15,562 nucleotides of DNA. Source: Prevotellaceae bacterium (lineage in GTDB: Bacteria > Bacteroidota > Bacteroidia > Bacteroidales > UBA932). Below the pieces are notes generated by a model. It had not been told where the DNA came from. It saw only the letters and a list, made by a program, of their open reading frames with translations, and did not search any database. Below are positions 1 to 7,445 of this stretch, in pieces. The first letter of the stretch is position 1; every line of letters starts with the position of its first letter. The DNA lies in assembly GCA_031268055.1 (NCBI GenBank), contig JAIRXY010000312.1, positions 1 to 15,562 of the forward strand. The letters run 5' to 3'. The translations under genes and the position numbers were made by a program.

Positions 1-272
1 AAGCCGGCATAATCGGCGTTGCGGGCAACTACGTGCGGCTCAATGCGCACATCAACCTTGCACTTTAATTTCCACATCGGAGGAATAATCTGAAAAAAAT
101 CTCCCTCAAACCGGCTTACTACAAAAGCCACATCAATATCGCTATCCTTGTGGGGCGTTCCCTTTGCATAAGACCCAAAAAGATATACCTCTTCTACCTC
201 CAATGGAAAATTTTTCAGCGCCAAATCGCGGTAGGCTCTTACCTTGTTGATAATATCTTCTCTTTTGTCCAT
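1..272 (-). CDS. MNT-type nucleotidyltransferase antitoxin, partial (C-terminus beyond left edge)
   Basis: Ninety codons are visible from the ATG at 272, after which the gene leaves the window. Residues 33-47 carry the hallmark of the minimal nucleotidyltransferase branch of the polymerase-beta superfamily: GSYAKG (33-38), then S44-D45-I46-D47, with D45 and D47 as expected metal ligands. D74 in the strand KVDVRIE is a candidate third carboxylate. In this family such proteins pair with HEPN-domain RNase toxins and silence them by adding AMP to the toxin. The context fits: a decayed HEPN gene lies immediately upstream on the same strand, and its last 12 codons overlap this start. The visible part has no stop and keeps the catalytic residues, so the gene looks intact so far. 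Family assignment is firm; the antitoxin role is inferred from the neighbour. Confidence 0.82.
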   Translation of the reverse strand, partial: MDKREDIINKVRAYRDLALKNFPLEVEEVYLFGSYAKGTPHKDSDIDVAFVVSRFEGDFFQIIPPMWKLKCKVDVRIEPHVVARNADYAG

Positions 273-446
273 TGCTGTAAGGATTTTGTTTGTTCAAGCA
301 GGGCTGTACACTTTGATGATGTTAATGCTTTCGCTATGCTGCTTTTATATTCGGGGTAGCATTTTCCGTTAAGCAATACAGCCGCTGTTCTTCAAATCTT
401 CATCCGAAAGATTTATTCAATACTGTATTTTTTCTTCTTGGGTCAT
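239..446 (-). pseudogene. Decayed HEPN-domain toxin gene (stop, frameshift, internal deletion)
   Basis: An ATG at 446, with AGAGG about 10 bases upstream, opens MTQEEKIQY, the usual start of Bacteroidota HEPN toxins. Codon 10 is TGA (419-417), where the family usually has tryptophan. Reading on gives INLSDEDLK, then one extra base near 389-392 shifts the frame to TAAVLLNGK. The text then jumps to CYPEYKSSIAKALTSSKC and ...LLEQTKSLQQWTKEK, which resemble the family's C-terminal tail, and ends at TAA (241-239) inside the MNT gene. About 67 residues remain, well short of the 120-150 expected, so the middle, which holds most of the HEPN fold and the catalytic region, appears to be deleted. The lesions are directly visible; the family match is from memory of HEPN sequences. 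Confidence 0.7.
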
Positions 447-615
447 AGCTGTTGTTTCCTCTTACAAATATTGTTTTTCCTGACAAAATTAGATGAAAAA
501 TACGATTAATCCAAGCGCGAGGCGGAATAAAATCAAGAATTCTATGATGGCGCGTTACGTAAATTGAAAAAAAGGCCGCGCCATGATTTTTTTTCTTTTC
601 TACCGTAAAAATTTT

Positions 616-623
616 TACCTTTG
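616..623 (+). promoter_or_regulatory. Bacteroidota -7 element (TACCTTTG) upstream of gltD
   Basis: TACCTTTG matches the phylum's TAnnTTTG -7 consensus. The region 19-20 bases upstream is T-rich, but no clear TTTG is at the -33 position. It would give a leader of about 60 bases before the gltD ATG at 694. The remaining sequence from 447 to 615 is AT-rich and shows no gene. Confidence 0.55.
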
Positions 624-693
624 CGGCTGCAAACCGAGAATCATACTAATGCCAAATCTGTATCCGTACAGATTTTATTTTAAAGCATAACCA

Positions 694-2139
694 ATGGGAA
701 ATCCCAAAGCATTTCTAAGCACAGCCCGCAAGGAGGCGGGCTACAGAGCGCTCAACGACCGGATAGGCGACTACGCCGAGGTGGAGCAAACCCTCAACTC
801 AGAAGACCGACGTCTGCAAGCGTCGCGCTGCATGGACTGCGGCGTACCGTTTTGCCACTGGGCGTGTCCGCTGGGCAACTGCCAACCCGAGTGGCAGGAT
901 GCGCTCTACAAGGGCAAGTGGCAGGAGGCCTACAGGCTGCTCACCGCCACCAACGACTTTCCGGAGTTCACGGGTAGGATATGCCCTGCTCTGTGCGAAA
1001 AATCCTGCGTGCTCGCGCTCTCCCACGAGGCCGTTACCATCCGCGAAAACGAGGTTGCCATTGCCGAGAAAGCGTTTGACGAGCTGTACGTCACCGCGCA
1101 TCCGCCTAAGGTCAGGCTGGCGCAGCGGGTTGCCGTTGTAGGCTCCGGTCCTGCCGGCCTGTCAACCGCCAATCGCCTCAATCAGGCAGGATTTGACGTT
1201 ACCGTCTACGAAAAGGACGAGGCCATTGGCGGACTGCTCCGGCTGGGTATCCCCGACTTTAAGCTCAACAAAAAAATTATCGACCGCCGCGTAGCGCTGA
1301 TGGCGCAGGAGGGGGTAAAGTTCGTCACCGGCGTTGAAGCCGGAAAAGATATATCGCCTAAGCAGCTGCTCGCAGAGTACAACGCTGTGTGCCTCTGCAT
1401 AGGGTCAGGCGTGCCGCGCGACTTGCAGGTCGAGGGGCGGGAGCTCGACGGCATTTACTTTGCGCTGCAATTCCTCCGCCAGCAAAACAGGGTGGTCGAC
1501 GGTCAGCAAATACCAGCAGGGGAGCGCATCTCGGCAAAGGGAAAGCACGTTCTGGTCATTGGCGGCGGCGACACGGGGAGCGACTGCGTGGGTACGTCCA
1601 TCCGGCAAGGCGCGCTGAGCGTTACCCAGATAGAGATTATGCCCAAGCCGCCCGAAGGCGAAAACCCCGATACCCCGTGGCCAACGTACCCGCTGGTGCT
1701 GAAAACTTCCTCCTCGCACGAGGAAGGATGCACAAGGCGCTGGCTGCTGGATACCCGCAAGTTTACGGGGGAAAACGGCGCGGTAACCTCCGTCGAAGTT
1801 GAGGAGGTAGCGTGGACGCGCTGCCCCGATACCGGCCGCCAGCAGCTGAAGCACACCGGCCGCACGGAGGTCATAAAGGCCGACTTGGTGTTGCTGGCAA
1901 TGGGGTTTGTGCACCCCGTGTACGAGGGGCTGGCCAAGGAGCTGGGGGTAGCGCTCAACGAGCGTAAGAACATCAGCGTTACCGGCGGCAACCACACTTC
2001 TACCACCAAAGTCTTTGCCGCCGGAGACGCTACCCTTGGGGCAAGCTTGGTTGTTCGCGCTATTGAATCGGGGCGCAAAGCGGCCGGAGGAATAGCAGAC
2101 TACCTGCTGAATGGCAGCGCGCTGCAAGCCGCAAGTTAG
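694..2139 (+). CDS. gltD: Glutamate synthase (NADPH) small subunit
   Basis: GltD takes electrons from NADPH through FAD and iron-sulfur centres to the large subunit, which makes glutamate from glutamine and 2-oxoglutarate. At 481 residues it has the usual length. The N-terminal domain carries the cysteine cluster C46, C49, C54, C58 (with C63) and a second group C97, C101, C105 for 4Fe-4S centres. The FAD-binding GSGPAG is at 150-155, followed by the GGLLRLGIPDFKL segment of this family. The NADPH-binding GGGDTG is at 290-295, and FAAGD near the C-terminus closes the second flavin-contact region. The ATG at 694 gives the typical MGNPKAFLSTARKEAGYR start. gltB, often directly upstream in this phylum, is absent; the gene has its own promoter. 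A stand-alone GltD-like oxidoreductase is possible, but the sequence looks like true GltD. Confidence 0.93.
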   Translation: MGNPKAFLSTARKEAGYRALNDRIGDYAEVEQTLNSEDRRLQASRCMDCGVPFCHWACPLGNCQPEWQDALYKGKWQEAYRLLTATNDFPEFTGRICPALCEKSCVLALSHEAVTIRENEVAIAEKAFDELYVTAHPPKVRLAQRVAVVGSGPAGLSTANRLNQAGFDVTVYEKDEAIGGLLRLGIPDFKLNKKIIDRRVALMAQEGVKFVTGVEAGKDISPKQLLAEYNAVCLCIGSGVPRDLQVEGRELDGIYFALQFLRQQNRVVDGQQIPAGERISAKGKHVLVIGGGDTGSDCVGTSIRQGALSVTQIEIMPKPPEGENPDTPWPTYPLVLKTSSSHEEGCTRRWLLDTRKFTGENGAVTSVEVEEVAWTRCPDTGRQQLKHTGRTEVIKADLVLLAMGFVHPVYEGLAKELGVALNERKNISVTGGNHTSTTKVFAAGDATLGASLVVRAIESGRKAAGGIADYLLNGSALQAAS

Positions 2140-2184
2140 AGCCGCACTGCGCCTTTCCCCCACTTTCCCCTATCCTCGCCCATA

Positions 2185-2244
2185 AAACAAGCAGCATCCC
2201 GTGAATAAAATCTCCTGATTCTATCCACGGGATGCTGCTTGTTT
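2185..2244. terminator. Bidirectional intrinsic terminator between gltD and rho
   Basis: A perfect 19-bp inverted repeat (2185-2203 and 2226-2244, arm AAACAAGCAGCATCCCGTG) encloses 22 bases, and AATC/GATT inside the loop can extend the stem. It sits between two convergent genes, 45 bases after gltD and 30 bases after rho. Read on plus it ends TTGTTTAG; read on minus it ends TTGTTTTA, so both sides give a U-rich tail. Confidence 0.82.
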
Positions 2245-2274
2245 AGAACTAATTTCCTAACTTTTTGCTACGCG

Positions 2275-4182
2275 CTAATCGTTCATCGTAAGCAAAAATT
2301 CATCGTTGTCCATCGTCTTGAGCAGGCGGTTGCGCATGAACTCCATTGACTCTACCGAGTTCATGTCGGCAAGATAGTTGCGCAGCACCCAAATGCGGCT
2401 CAAGGTATCTTTCTCTATCAGCAGGTCGTCGCGGCGCGTGCTGCTCAGCGTAACGTCTACGGCGGGGAATACGCGCTTGTTGGAGAGCTTGCGGTCGAGC
2501 TGAAGTTCCATGTTGCCGGTGCCCTTGAACTCCTCAAAAATCACCTCATCCATTTTGGAGCCGGTTTCAATGAGGGCAGTTGCCAAAATAGTAAGCGAGC
2601 CGCCGTTTTCGATGTTGCGCGCTGCGCCAAAGAATCGCTTGGGTTTGTGCAGGGCGTTGGCGTCTACACCACCGCTAAGCACCTTGCCCGAAGCCGGCTG
2701 CACCGTGTTGAAGGCGCGCGCCAACCGCGTGATGGAGTCAAGCACAATCACCACATCGTGACCGCACTCTACCATCCGCTTAGCCTTTTCCAGCACAATG
2801 TTGGCCACCCTCACATGCCGCTCTGCCGGCTCGTCAAAGGTAGAGGCAATCACCTCGGCGCGCACGCTACGCTGCATGTCGGTCACCTCTTCCGGGCGTT
2901 CGTCGATGAGCAGCATAATCATGTAAACCTCCGGGTGGTTGGCGGATATAGCGTTGGCAATATCCTTTAGCAAAACTGTTTTACCCGTTTTTGGTTGCGC
3001 AACTATCAGCCCTCGCTGCCCCTTTCCAATGGGCGCAAACAAATCTACCACGCGGGTCGAGAGGTTGTTGTGTCCGTTGCCGGTAATGTTGAATTTTTCT
3101 TCGGGAAAGAGCGGGGTAAGGTAGTCAAAGGTTTCGCGGTCGCGGATATACTCAGGGTCTCGTCCGTTGATGGAGTTGATTTTTACGAGGGGGAAGAATT
3201 TTTCGTTATCCTTGGGTGGGCGAATATTTCCGGTAACGGTATCGCCTGTTTTCAGCCCAAAGAGCTTTATTTGCGATTGCGAAACGTAGATGTCGTCGGG
3301 AGAGCTGAGGTAGTTGTAGTCCGACGAGCGGAGAAATCCGTAACCGTCGGCAAGCACGTCGAGCGTACCCGTGGCCGATACCAGCGCGTCGAACTCATAC
3401 CGCTTCTCTCTATCCTGCTGAATCCTCTCCCTCGGATCTTGGTAAACCGGCACAGCCTCCGGCTCGGCAGAAAAGTGCGGCGGCGGCGTTTGCATTTGCG
3501 GCGGCACTTGCTGCTGTAGCGCAATATCCTCCGCTACATCCGGTGGCATGGCAATAGCAGGCTCTATGACCACGTCGCTCAGTGGCAGGAGAAAATCTTC
3601 TATGGGCAACGAGGCTCTATTGTCAGGCCGTTGCTGCTGCTGCTGCTGCGGTTGCTGTTGTTGTTGCGGTTGGTGGTGATGGTGTTGCTGCTGCTGTGGC
3701 GGTTGTTGCGACTGCGGTTGTTGTTGTTGCGGTGGCAATTGCTGTTGCTGCTGCTGTTGCTGCTGTGGTTGTCGGGGTTTTGGGACACGCTGAGTATATG
3801 GCCTGTCGTTATTTTTTTCGTAATCGTAGGGTTGCTGCTGCTGCTTAGGCTTGGGGCCTCGCTTGGCATACGCTTTGGGGGAGTCGCTTTGGGCGCTTTC
3901 AGGTTGATTTGCGCTGTCTTCCGGCGCTTTAACAACGCGAGGCTTTCTTCCTCGTTTTTGCTGGCTTTCGCCATAAGCAGCTCCGCTGTCAGGCGTTTGC
4001 GGAGGCGTTTGCGAAAGAGCAGCGGCAATTTCTTTCTTTATGCCTTGAATTGCCTGCTCGTCAAGTATTTTATATACCAGATTTTCCTTGGTTAGCGCAG
4101 CTGCTTTTTTGATGTTCAGCTGGTTTGCAATTTCTTGCAACTCTTCCAAGGATTTGCCGTTAAGGGCTTGAATATCGTACAT
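2275..4182 (-). CDS. rho: Transcription termination factor Rho with long Gln-rich disordered insert
   Basis: Rho is the hexameric RNA-dependent ATPase that pulls RNA from elongating polymerase. Domains in order: helical Rho N-domain (about 1-45); a low-complexity insert (about 46-262); the cold-shock RNA-binding domain with RNP1-like DGYGFLR at 279-285; and the RecA-like ATPase. The latter has Walker A PKTGKT (397-402), the catalytic segment DERPEEVTD (427-435), Walker B VVIVLDS (477-483), the Q-loop region from [18 protein letters not shown], and the R-loop region [16 protein letters not shown]. All core motifs are intact. Length is 635 residues against about 419 in E. coli; the difference is the insert, which holds basic patches (RGRKPR, KRGPKPK, RVPKPR) and a Gln/Pro/His tract at 138-184. 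Such inserts are known in Bacteroidota Rho. The ATG at 4182 gives a standard N-domain start. Confidence 0.97.
   Translation of the reverse strand: MYDIQALNGKSLEELQEIANQLNIKKAAALTKENLVYKILDEQAIQGIKKEIAAALSQTPPQTPDSGAAYGESQQKRGRKPRVVKAPEDSANQPESAQSDSPKAYAKRGPKPKQQQQPYDYEKNNDRPYTQRVPKPRQPQQQQQQQQQLPPQQQQPQSQQPPQQQQHHHHQPQQQQQPQQQQQQRPDNRASLPIEDFLLPLSDVVIEPAIAMPPDVAEDIALQQQVPPQMQTPPPHFSAEPEAVPVYQDPRERIQQDREKRYEFDALVSATGTLDVLADGYGFLRSSDYNYLSSPDDIYVSQSQIKLFGLKTGDTVTGNIRPPKDNEKFFPLVKINSINGRDPEYIRDRETFDYLTPLFPEEKFNITGNGHNNLSTRVVDLFAPIGKGQRGLIVAQPKTGKTVLLKDIANAISANHPEVYMIMLLIDERPEEVTDMQRSVRAEVIASTFDEPAERHVRVANIVLEKAKRMVECGHDVVIVLDSITRLARAFNTVQPASGKVLSGGVDANALHKPKRFFGAARNIENGGSLTILATALIETGSKMDEVIFEEFKGTGNMELQLDRKLSNKRVFPAVDVTLSSTRRDDLLIEKDTLSRIWVLRNYLADMNSVESMEFMRNRLLKTMDNDEFLLTMND
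3631..3771. repeat. CAA/CAG trinucleotide low-complexity tract inside rho
   Basis: This stretch reads on the rho strand as CAA, CAG, CAC, CAT and CC-rich codons. It encodes residues 138-184, of which 33 of 47 are glutamine, 8 proline and 4 consecutive histidines. CAA and CAG are mixed, so it is not a pure microsatellite, but runs of up to nine glutamine codons could still change length by slippage. A shorter run of four Gln codons lies at 3832-3843. The long open frames on the opposite strand here (leucine- or alanine-rich) are by-products of this repeat. Confidence 0.9.
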
Positions 4183-4220
4183 AGTAATGTTGGGGTAATA
4201 TGAATAATAATGATGCTATC

Positions 4221-4235
4221 CGTTGCTGTGCAACG
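4221..4235 (-). promoter_or_regulatory. Small hairpin in the rho leader
   Basis: CGTTGC-TGT-GCAACG forms a perfect 6-bp stem with a three-base loop, about 39 bases upstream of the rho ATG. In the rho direction no T-run follows, so it is not a terminator there; a leader structure affecting rho expression is possible but unproven. On the plus strand it is followed by AAATTTTTTTT, which resembles a terminator, but no plus-strand transcript is known to reach it. Confidence 0.35.
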
Positions 4236-4350
4236 AAATTTTTTTTCAGATGATTTTTATGTGAAGCAATATAACGAACGCAATCGACAAAATTTTTGAG
4301 AAATAAAAAAGAGGTGCAGAACGCTCCATGCGAGGAAATACTCTTGCGCG

Positions 4351-4381
4351 CAAAGGTACAATATTTTTTGCTTTCACCAAA
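4351..4381 (-). promoter_or_regulatory. rho promoter (TTTG-N19-TACCTTTG)
   Basis: On the minus strand TTTG (4381-4378) is followed after exactly 19 bases by TACCTTTG (4358-4351). This is the full Bacteroidota sigma-ABfr consensus, with -33 TTTG and -7 TAnnTTTG. Transcription would start near 4344 and leave a leader of about 160 bases before the rho ATG. Confidence 0.75.
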
Positions 4382-4411
4382 TTTTTCTCAAAAAAAATCA
4401 CGAAAAACAAA

Positions 4412-4433
4412 TACTTATCTCATAATGAGAGTA
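4412..4433 (-). terminator. Possible weak terminator downstream of the AspT-family gene
   Basis: An interrupted inverted repeat (TAC-tta-TCTC / GAGA-GTA around ATAAT) lies about 20 bases after the transporter stop. In the minus direction it is followed by TTTGTTTTT. The stem is short and AT-rich, so it is only a candidate. The rest of 4183-4451 holds the rho promoter and leader and no gene. Confidence 0.4.
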
Positions 4434-4451
4434 TTAAAAATCATAATGTCG

Positions 4452-6125
4452 CTACGTTAGCAGCAGGATGAGCAGCTGCGCGCTAAGCACCCTGAGAAAC
4501 ATGGTGAGCGGATACACCGTTGCATACCCCACCGAGGGGAGGTCATTTCCGGCGGCTTCGTTGGCGTAGGCCAGCGCGGGCGGGTCTGTCATAGCGCCGG
4601 CAATGAGGCCGCTCAACGTACAGTAGTTCAGCTTCATGAACAGCCGCCCAACGATGCCCGCCAAGATAATAGGGATAAGCGTAATAAGCGCCCCGTAGCC
4701 AATCCACTTGTAGCCTCCGGCGATAACGGTATCTATGAATCGCTCGCCGGCGCCCAGCCCCACGCACGCAAGAAAGAGGGCAATACCCACCTCCCGCAGC
4801 ATCAGGTTTGCGCTCATGGTGGTGTAGGTTACCAGCTTAAATTTGGGTCCAAAGTGGCTTATGAGTATCGACACCACCAGCGGCCCTCCTGCCAGCCCCA
4901 GCTTCACGGGCTGGGGTATGCCCGAAAACGTAACGGGAATGCTCCCCAGTATCACCCCCAAAAATATCCCCAAAAACAGCGGGAAGAGATTCGGGGCATT
5001 CAGCCGCTTGAGCGAGTTTCCGAGCTTTTTCTCCACCTCTACAATGGCCGGCTCTGTGCCCACCACCGTCAGCCTGTCGCCTATTTGCAGGCGAAGAGAT
5101 GGGTAGGCTACCAAGTCAACGCCCGAACGGTTGACGCGGGTAATGCTCACCCCCAAGCTGCGAACTCTCAGCTGCTCCAGCGACTTGCCGTTCAGCTCCG
5201 ATTTGGTAATCAGAATCCGGCGCGAAATAAGCTGCGTGCCCAAGTTCATCCACTGTACATTTACCTCTTCGCCAATGAAAGCAGTGATGGCGGGAGTAGC
5301 CGCCGACGAAGTCACCACCAGCATTTCGTCGCCAAGGTAGAGGAGGGTTTCCGGTCGCGCTATCTCAACCGTACCATCCTTATGCCGTATGCGCGATATG
5401 ACGTAGTTACGGTTGATGAGGTCGTGTATATCTCCCACCTTTTTTCCGTTTAAGGCAGGGTTGCCAAGGCGCAGCGAAAGCTGCCGCGGCTCGTCCTTGC
5501 TGCCGCCCTGCGTGCTGAGGGCAGCTTTCTCCTCCTTCTCCATGTTGATGTTAAAGAAGTAGCGTAGCCCTATGATGGTAACCACAATGCCCACCACCGC
5601 AAGCGGATAGGCAATAGCGTAGCCCATAGCAATATCCGGGCTGTCGGCGCCTATCAGGTCGTGGTTGGCCTGCTGCGCGGCGCCAAGCCCCGGCGTGTTG
5701 GTTACCGCGCCCGACATGATGCCTACCATAGTGGTTATGGGTAGCCCTGTGAGCTTGTAGATAACGTAAGTAGCTACTACGCCCATCAGCACAATGCTGC
5801 AAGCAAGCATGTTGAGCTGTATGCCGCCTTTCTTTAGCGACGAAAAGAAGCCCGGGCCAACCTGTAGCCCAACGGAGTAAACAAATAGTATCAGGCCAAA
5901 CTCCTGCACAAAGTGCAGCAAAGTTCCGTTCAGCCTCATCCCAAAATGGCTAAACAGGATGCCCACAAACAATATCCACGTAACGCCCAGCGAAATTCCT
6001 GCAATTTTGACTTTTCCAAGCAAAATGCCTATGCTGATGACCAGCGCAAGTATTAGCACCGAGTGCGCTACGCCAACGCTCCCCGACGTTCCAGCGCTGA
6101 AAAACAAGCTATTCAACCACTCCAT
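4452..6125 (-). CDS. AspT/YidE-YbjL family membrane transporter with two RCK_C domains
   Basis: The 557-residue protein has the layout of the aspartate-alanine exchanger family: an N-terminal membrane block (about 20-190), a cytosolic part with two TrkA-C/RCK_C domains (about 215-285 and 300-365), and a C-terminal membrane block (about 378-556). The two membrane halves carry matching motifs, GAVTNTPGLGAA (139-150) and AGAMTDPPALAYA (509-521), as expected for this internally duplicated family. The RCK_C domains probably bind a regulatory ligand. The substrate cannot be read: characterised AspT exchanges aspartate for alanine, but most homologues (YidE, YbjL) are unassigned. The ATG at 6125 is preferred, with GAGAAA just upstream; a TTG at 6134 would add three residues (MRN). 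No amino-acid decarboxylase gene is next to it, so an AspT-type decarboxylation cycle is not supported here. Confidence 0.88.
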   Translation of the reverse strand: MEWLNSLFFSAGTSGSVGVAHSVLILALVISIGILLGKVKIAGISLGVTWILFVGILFSHFGMRLNGTLLHFVQEFGLILFVYSVGLQVGPGFFSSLKKGGIQLNMLACSIVLMGVVATYVIYKLTGLPITTMVGIMSGAVTNTPGLGAAQQANHDLIGADSPDIAMGYAIAYPLAVVGIVVTIIGLRYFFNINMEKEEKAALSTQGGSKDEPRQLSLRLGNPALNGKKVGDIHDLINRNYVISRIRHKDGTVEIARPETLLYLGDEMLVVTSSAATPAITAFIGEEVNVQWMNLGTQLISRRILITKSELNGKSLEQLRVRSLGVSITRVNRSGVDLVAYPSLRLQIGDRLTVVGTEPAIVEVEKKLGNSLKRLNAPNLFPLFLGIFLGVILGSIPVTFSGIPQPVKLGLAGGPLVVSILISHFGPKFKLVTYTTMSANLMLREVGIALFLACVGLGAGERFIDTVIAGGYKWIGYGALITLIPIILAGIVGRLFMKLNYCTLSGLIAGAMTDPPALAYANEAAGNDLPSVGYATVYPLTMFLRVLSAQLLILLLT

Positions 6126-6148
6126 ATTTCTCAATTAAAAATTAAGCG

Positions 6149-6156
6149 CAAAAGTA
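6149..6156 (-). promoter_or_regulatory. Bacteroidota -7 element (TACTTTTG) upstream of the AspT-family gene
   Basis: TACTTTTG on the minus strand fits TAnnTTTG and lies 23 bases upstream of the ATG at 6125, giving a leader below 20 bases. No TTTG is found at the expected -33 distance. The AT-rich gap from 6157 to 6312 shows only a short direct repeat (TAGCAAGC twice, about 6291-6306). Confidence 0.5.
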
Positions 6157-6312
6157 ATACAAATTACACCTCCACATATCAATAATGTTTGCTACAAAAT
6201 ACAAAAATGTACAAAGTCGTTAGTTGAAAAGCAGCTAAGTGGCAAATAGCAGGGTTTCAGGAAAAATCATGCCGTAAATCGGAAACTTTAGCAAGCTTAG
6301 CAAGCCTATTCG

Positions 6313-7251
6313 TTAAAATACCAAACCAAATCGAAGCGCAAAAAAGTTTGTTACGTCGCCGTTCTTGTCTACGTTGAACTGAAAGCCTGCGCTCAGCAGG
6401 GAGCTCATCGTGCGGCCAAAGCGTAGCCCAACGGCAGGGCTTGCAACGAAGTAGCCATTTTTGCTGTTGCTTGCGCTAAGGCTTATGGCGTAGGCAGCGT
6501 TGGCGGAAACAAAGAGCGACGCTGCGCTCCCCGGCATAAACTCCATGCGCATATCCAAGCCCAGCGGCAAAAACGGTAAATTTGGCGGCGCTGAGCCTTG
6601 CTCAACGCGAGCGCTACCCGACGAGTCGGGCTGCGCGCTGGGGTTGATTGCCCTATAGAGCTGCTGGATACCAAGGCTAACCCCCATGCCAAAGCACCTG
6701 CCACGTCCGCCAACAACGTAGCGCACGTCCACAAACCTGTCGTTGTTGTTGGTGGCGCTAAGCGAACTTTTCCCTTGGGGGGTAGGCAAATCGCCAAAGC
6801 CTATTCCCAGCGATACATCTAGTACCGAGTAGAGGCGTATGCCCTCAGGCTCGTCGTCGACATGCTTTACCTCCGAGTTGTCGTTTAGCAGATTCTGAAA
6901 AGCTCTCATATCCTCCTCTATGCGCTGGATTTCGCTTTCCTCTGCCACAATTTTTTTGGCAATGCTGACAACCTTTAGCGAATCCATCTTTGCGCTTTGC
7001 TCCGAAACCATCAGCAGCTCTTTGGCAATCATCTTTATATTTGATTTTTGATAAACAAACACGCTACCGTCGCGCAGCTGGATTCGTCCGGTCTTTGCCG
7101 TTTTCCCAATAATCTCGCCCCGCAGCACGCCTCCGTCTTTCAGGTATACCACATCTTCTTCCTGCTGCTGTTGCTGGTGCGGAAAAGATTGGGCGCACAT
7201 CGCAGCTATGCAGCAAAGGCATAGCAAGCTTGTACATAAATAACGCTTCAT
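6313..7251 (-). CDS. Secreted protein with small N-terminal domain, helical linker and C-terminal outer-membrane barrel
   Basis: The 312-residue protein starts with a signal peptide (MKRYLCTSLL to about Ala20, cleavage near A20-Q21) and a short Gln run (26-30). Residues 31-77 form a compact beta-rich unit with the pattern YLKDG..LRGEIIG...GRIQLRDGS.FVY...NIKMI. This pattern recurs at the N-terminus of Bacteroidota envelope proteins. A helical, possibly coiled-coil stretch follows (about 80-130). From about 140 the sequence alternates hydrophobic and small residues and ends FFALRFGLVF with a terminal Phe, typical of an outer-membrane beta-barrel. No specific function is recognised. The ATG at 7251 is preferred over a GTG at 7260, because it gives a clean signal peptide. 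It lies on the same strand as the AspT-family gene but is separated by 187 bases containing that gene's promoter. Confidence 0.75.
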   Translation of the reverse strand: MKRYLCTSLLCLCCIAAMCAQSFPHQQQQQEEDVVYLKDGGVLRGEIIGKTAKTGRIQLRDGSVFVYQKSNIKMIAKELLMVSEQSAKMDSLKVVSIAKKIVAEESEIQRIEEDMRAFQNLLNDNSEVKHVDDEPEGIRLYSVLDVSLGIGFGDLPTPQGKSSLSATNNNDRFVDVRYVVGGRGRCFGMGVSLGIQQLYRAINPSAQPDSSGSARVEQGSAPPNLPFLPLGLDMRMEFMPGSAASLFVSANAAYAISLSASNSKNGYFVASPAVGLRFGRTMSSLLSAGFQFNVDKNGDVTNFFALRFGLVF

Positions 7252-7323
7252 AATTTGCACGTTTTTATTTGTTAACCATTAAAAAAAAACATTATTTTAA
7301 ATGCTAATACAGCATCTTAATCC

Positions 7324-7331
7324 TACCTTTG
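7324..7331 (+). promoter_or_regulatory. Bacteroidota -7 element (TACCTTTG) upstream of the ureohydrolase gene
   Basis: TACCTTTG lies 114 bases upstream of the ATG at 7446 in the divergent gap 7252-7445. No convincing TTTG is at -33. A run of nine A residues (about 7281-7289) is nearby. No TAnnTTTG element was found for the divergent gene on the other side. Confidence 0.5.
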
Positions 7332-7445
7332 GACATCTTTTTTATTTTATGCCAAGTGCAAGAAAAACAACACTTACTAAGAAAATAACGCAGAAAAAAC
7401 GGTTTGCGTATGAATATCAACTAATAAATAAAAGTTCAACATCAC

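Noticed and set aside
150..359. Plus-strand open frame of 69 codons near the left edge
   Set aside because: It lies opposite the MNT and HEPN genes, whose minus-strand translation carries clear family motifs; the plus-strand peptide has none.
417..419. TGA in the HEPN remnant read as tryptophan (alternative genetic code)
   Set aside because: Other genes here, such as menG, end at TGA normally, and the remnant also has a frameshift and a deletion, so decay is the simpler explanation.
1405..2163. 252-codon minus-strand frame opposite gltD
   Set aside because: A by-product of GC-rich codons; gltD explains the whole stretch and the frame shows no motif.
3582..4095. Long alanine-, valine- or leucine-rich frames on the plus strand across rho
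   Set aside because: They are created by the CAA/CAG repeat of rho read on the other strand and have no start context.
4221..4246. Plus-strand terminator-like hairpin followed by a T run
   Set aside because: No plus-strand gene ends here (gltD stops at 2139 behind its own hairpin), so a terminator role on this strand has no support; it is listed only as a rho leader hairpin.
6288..6306. Short tandem repeat TAGCAAGC before the barrel gene's stop
   Set aside because: Two copies of eight bases with no dyad or T-run; too small to call a repeat or terminator.
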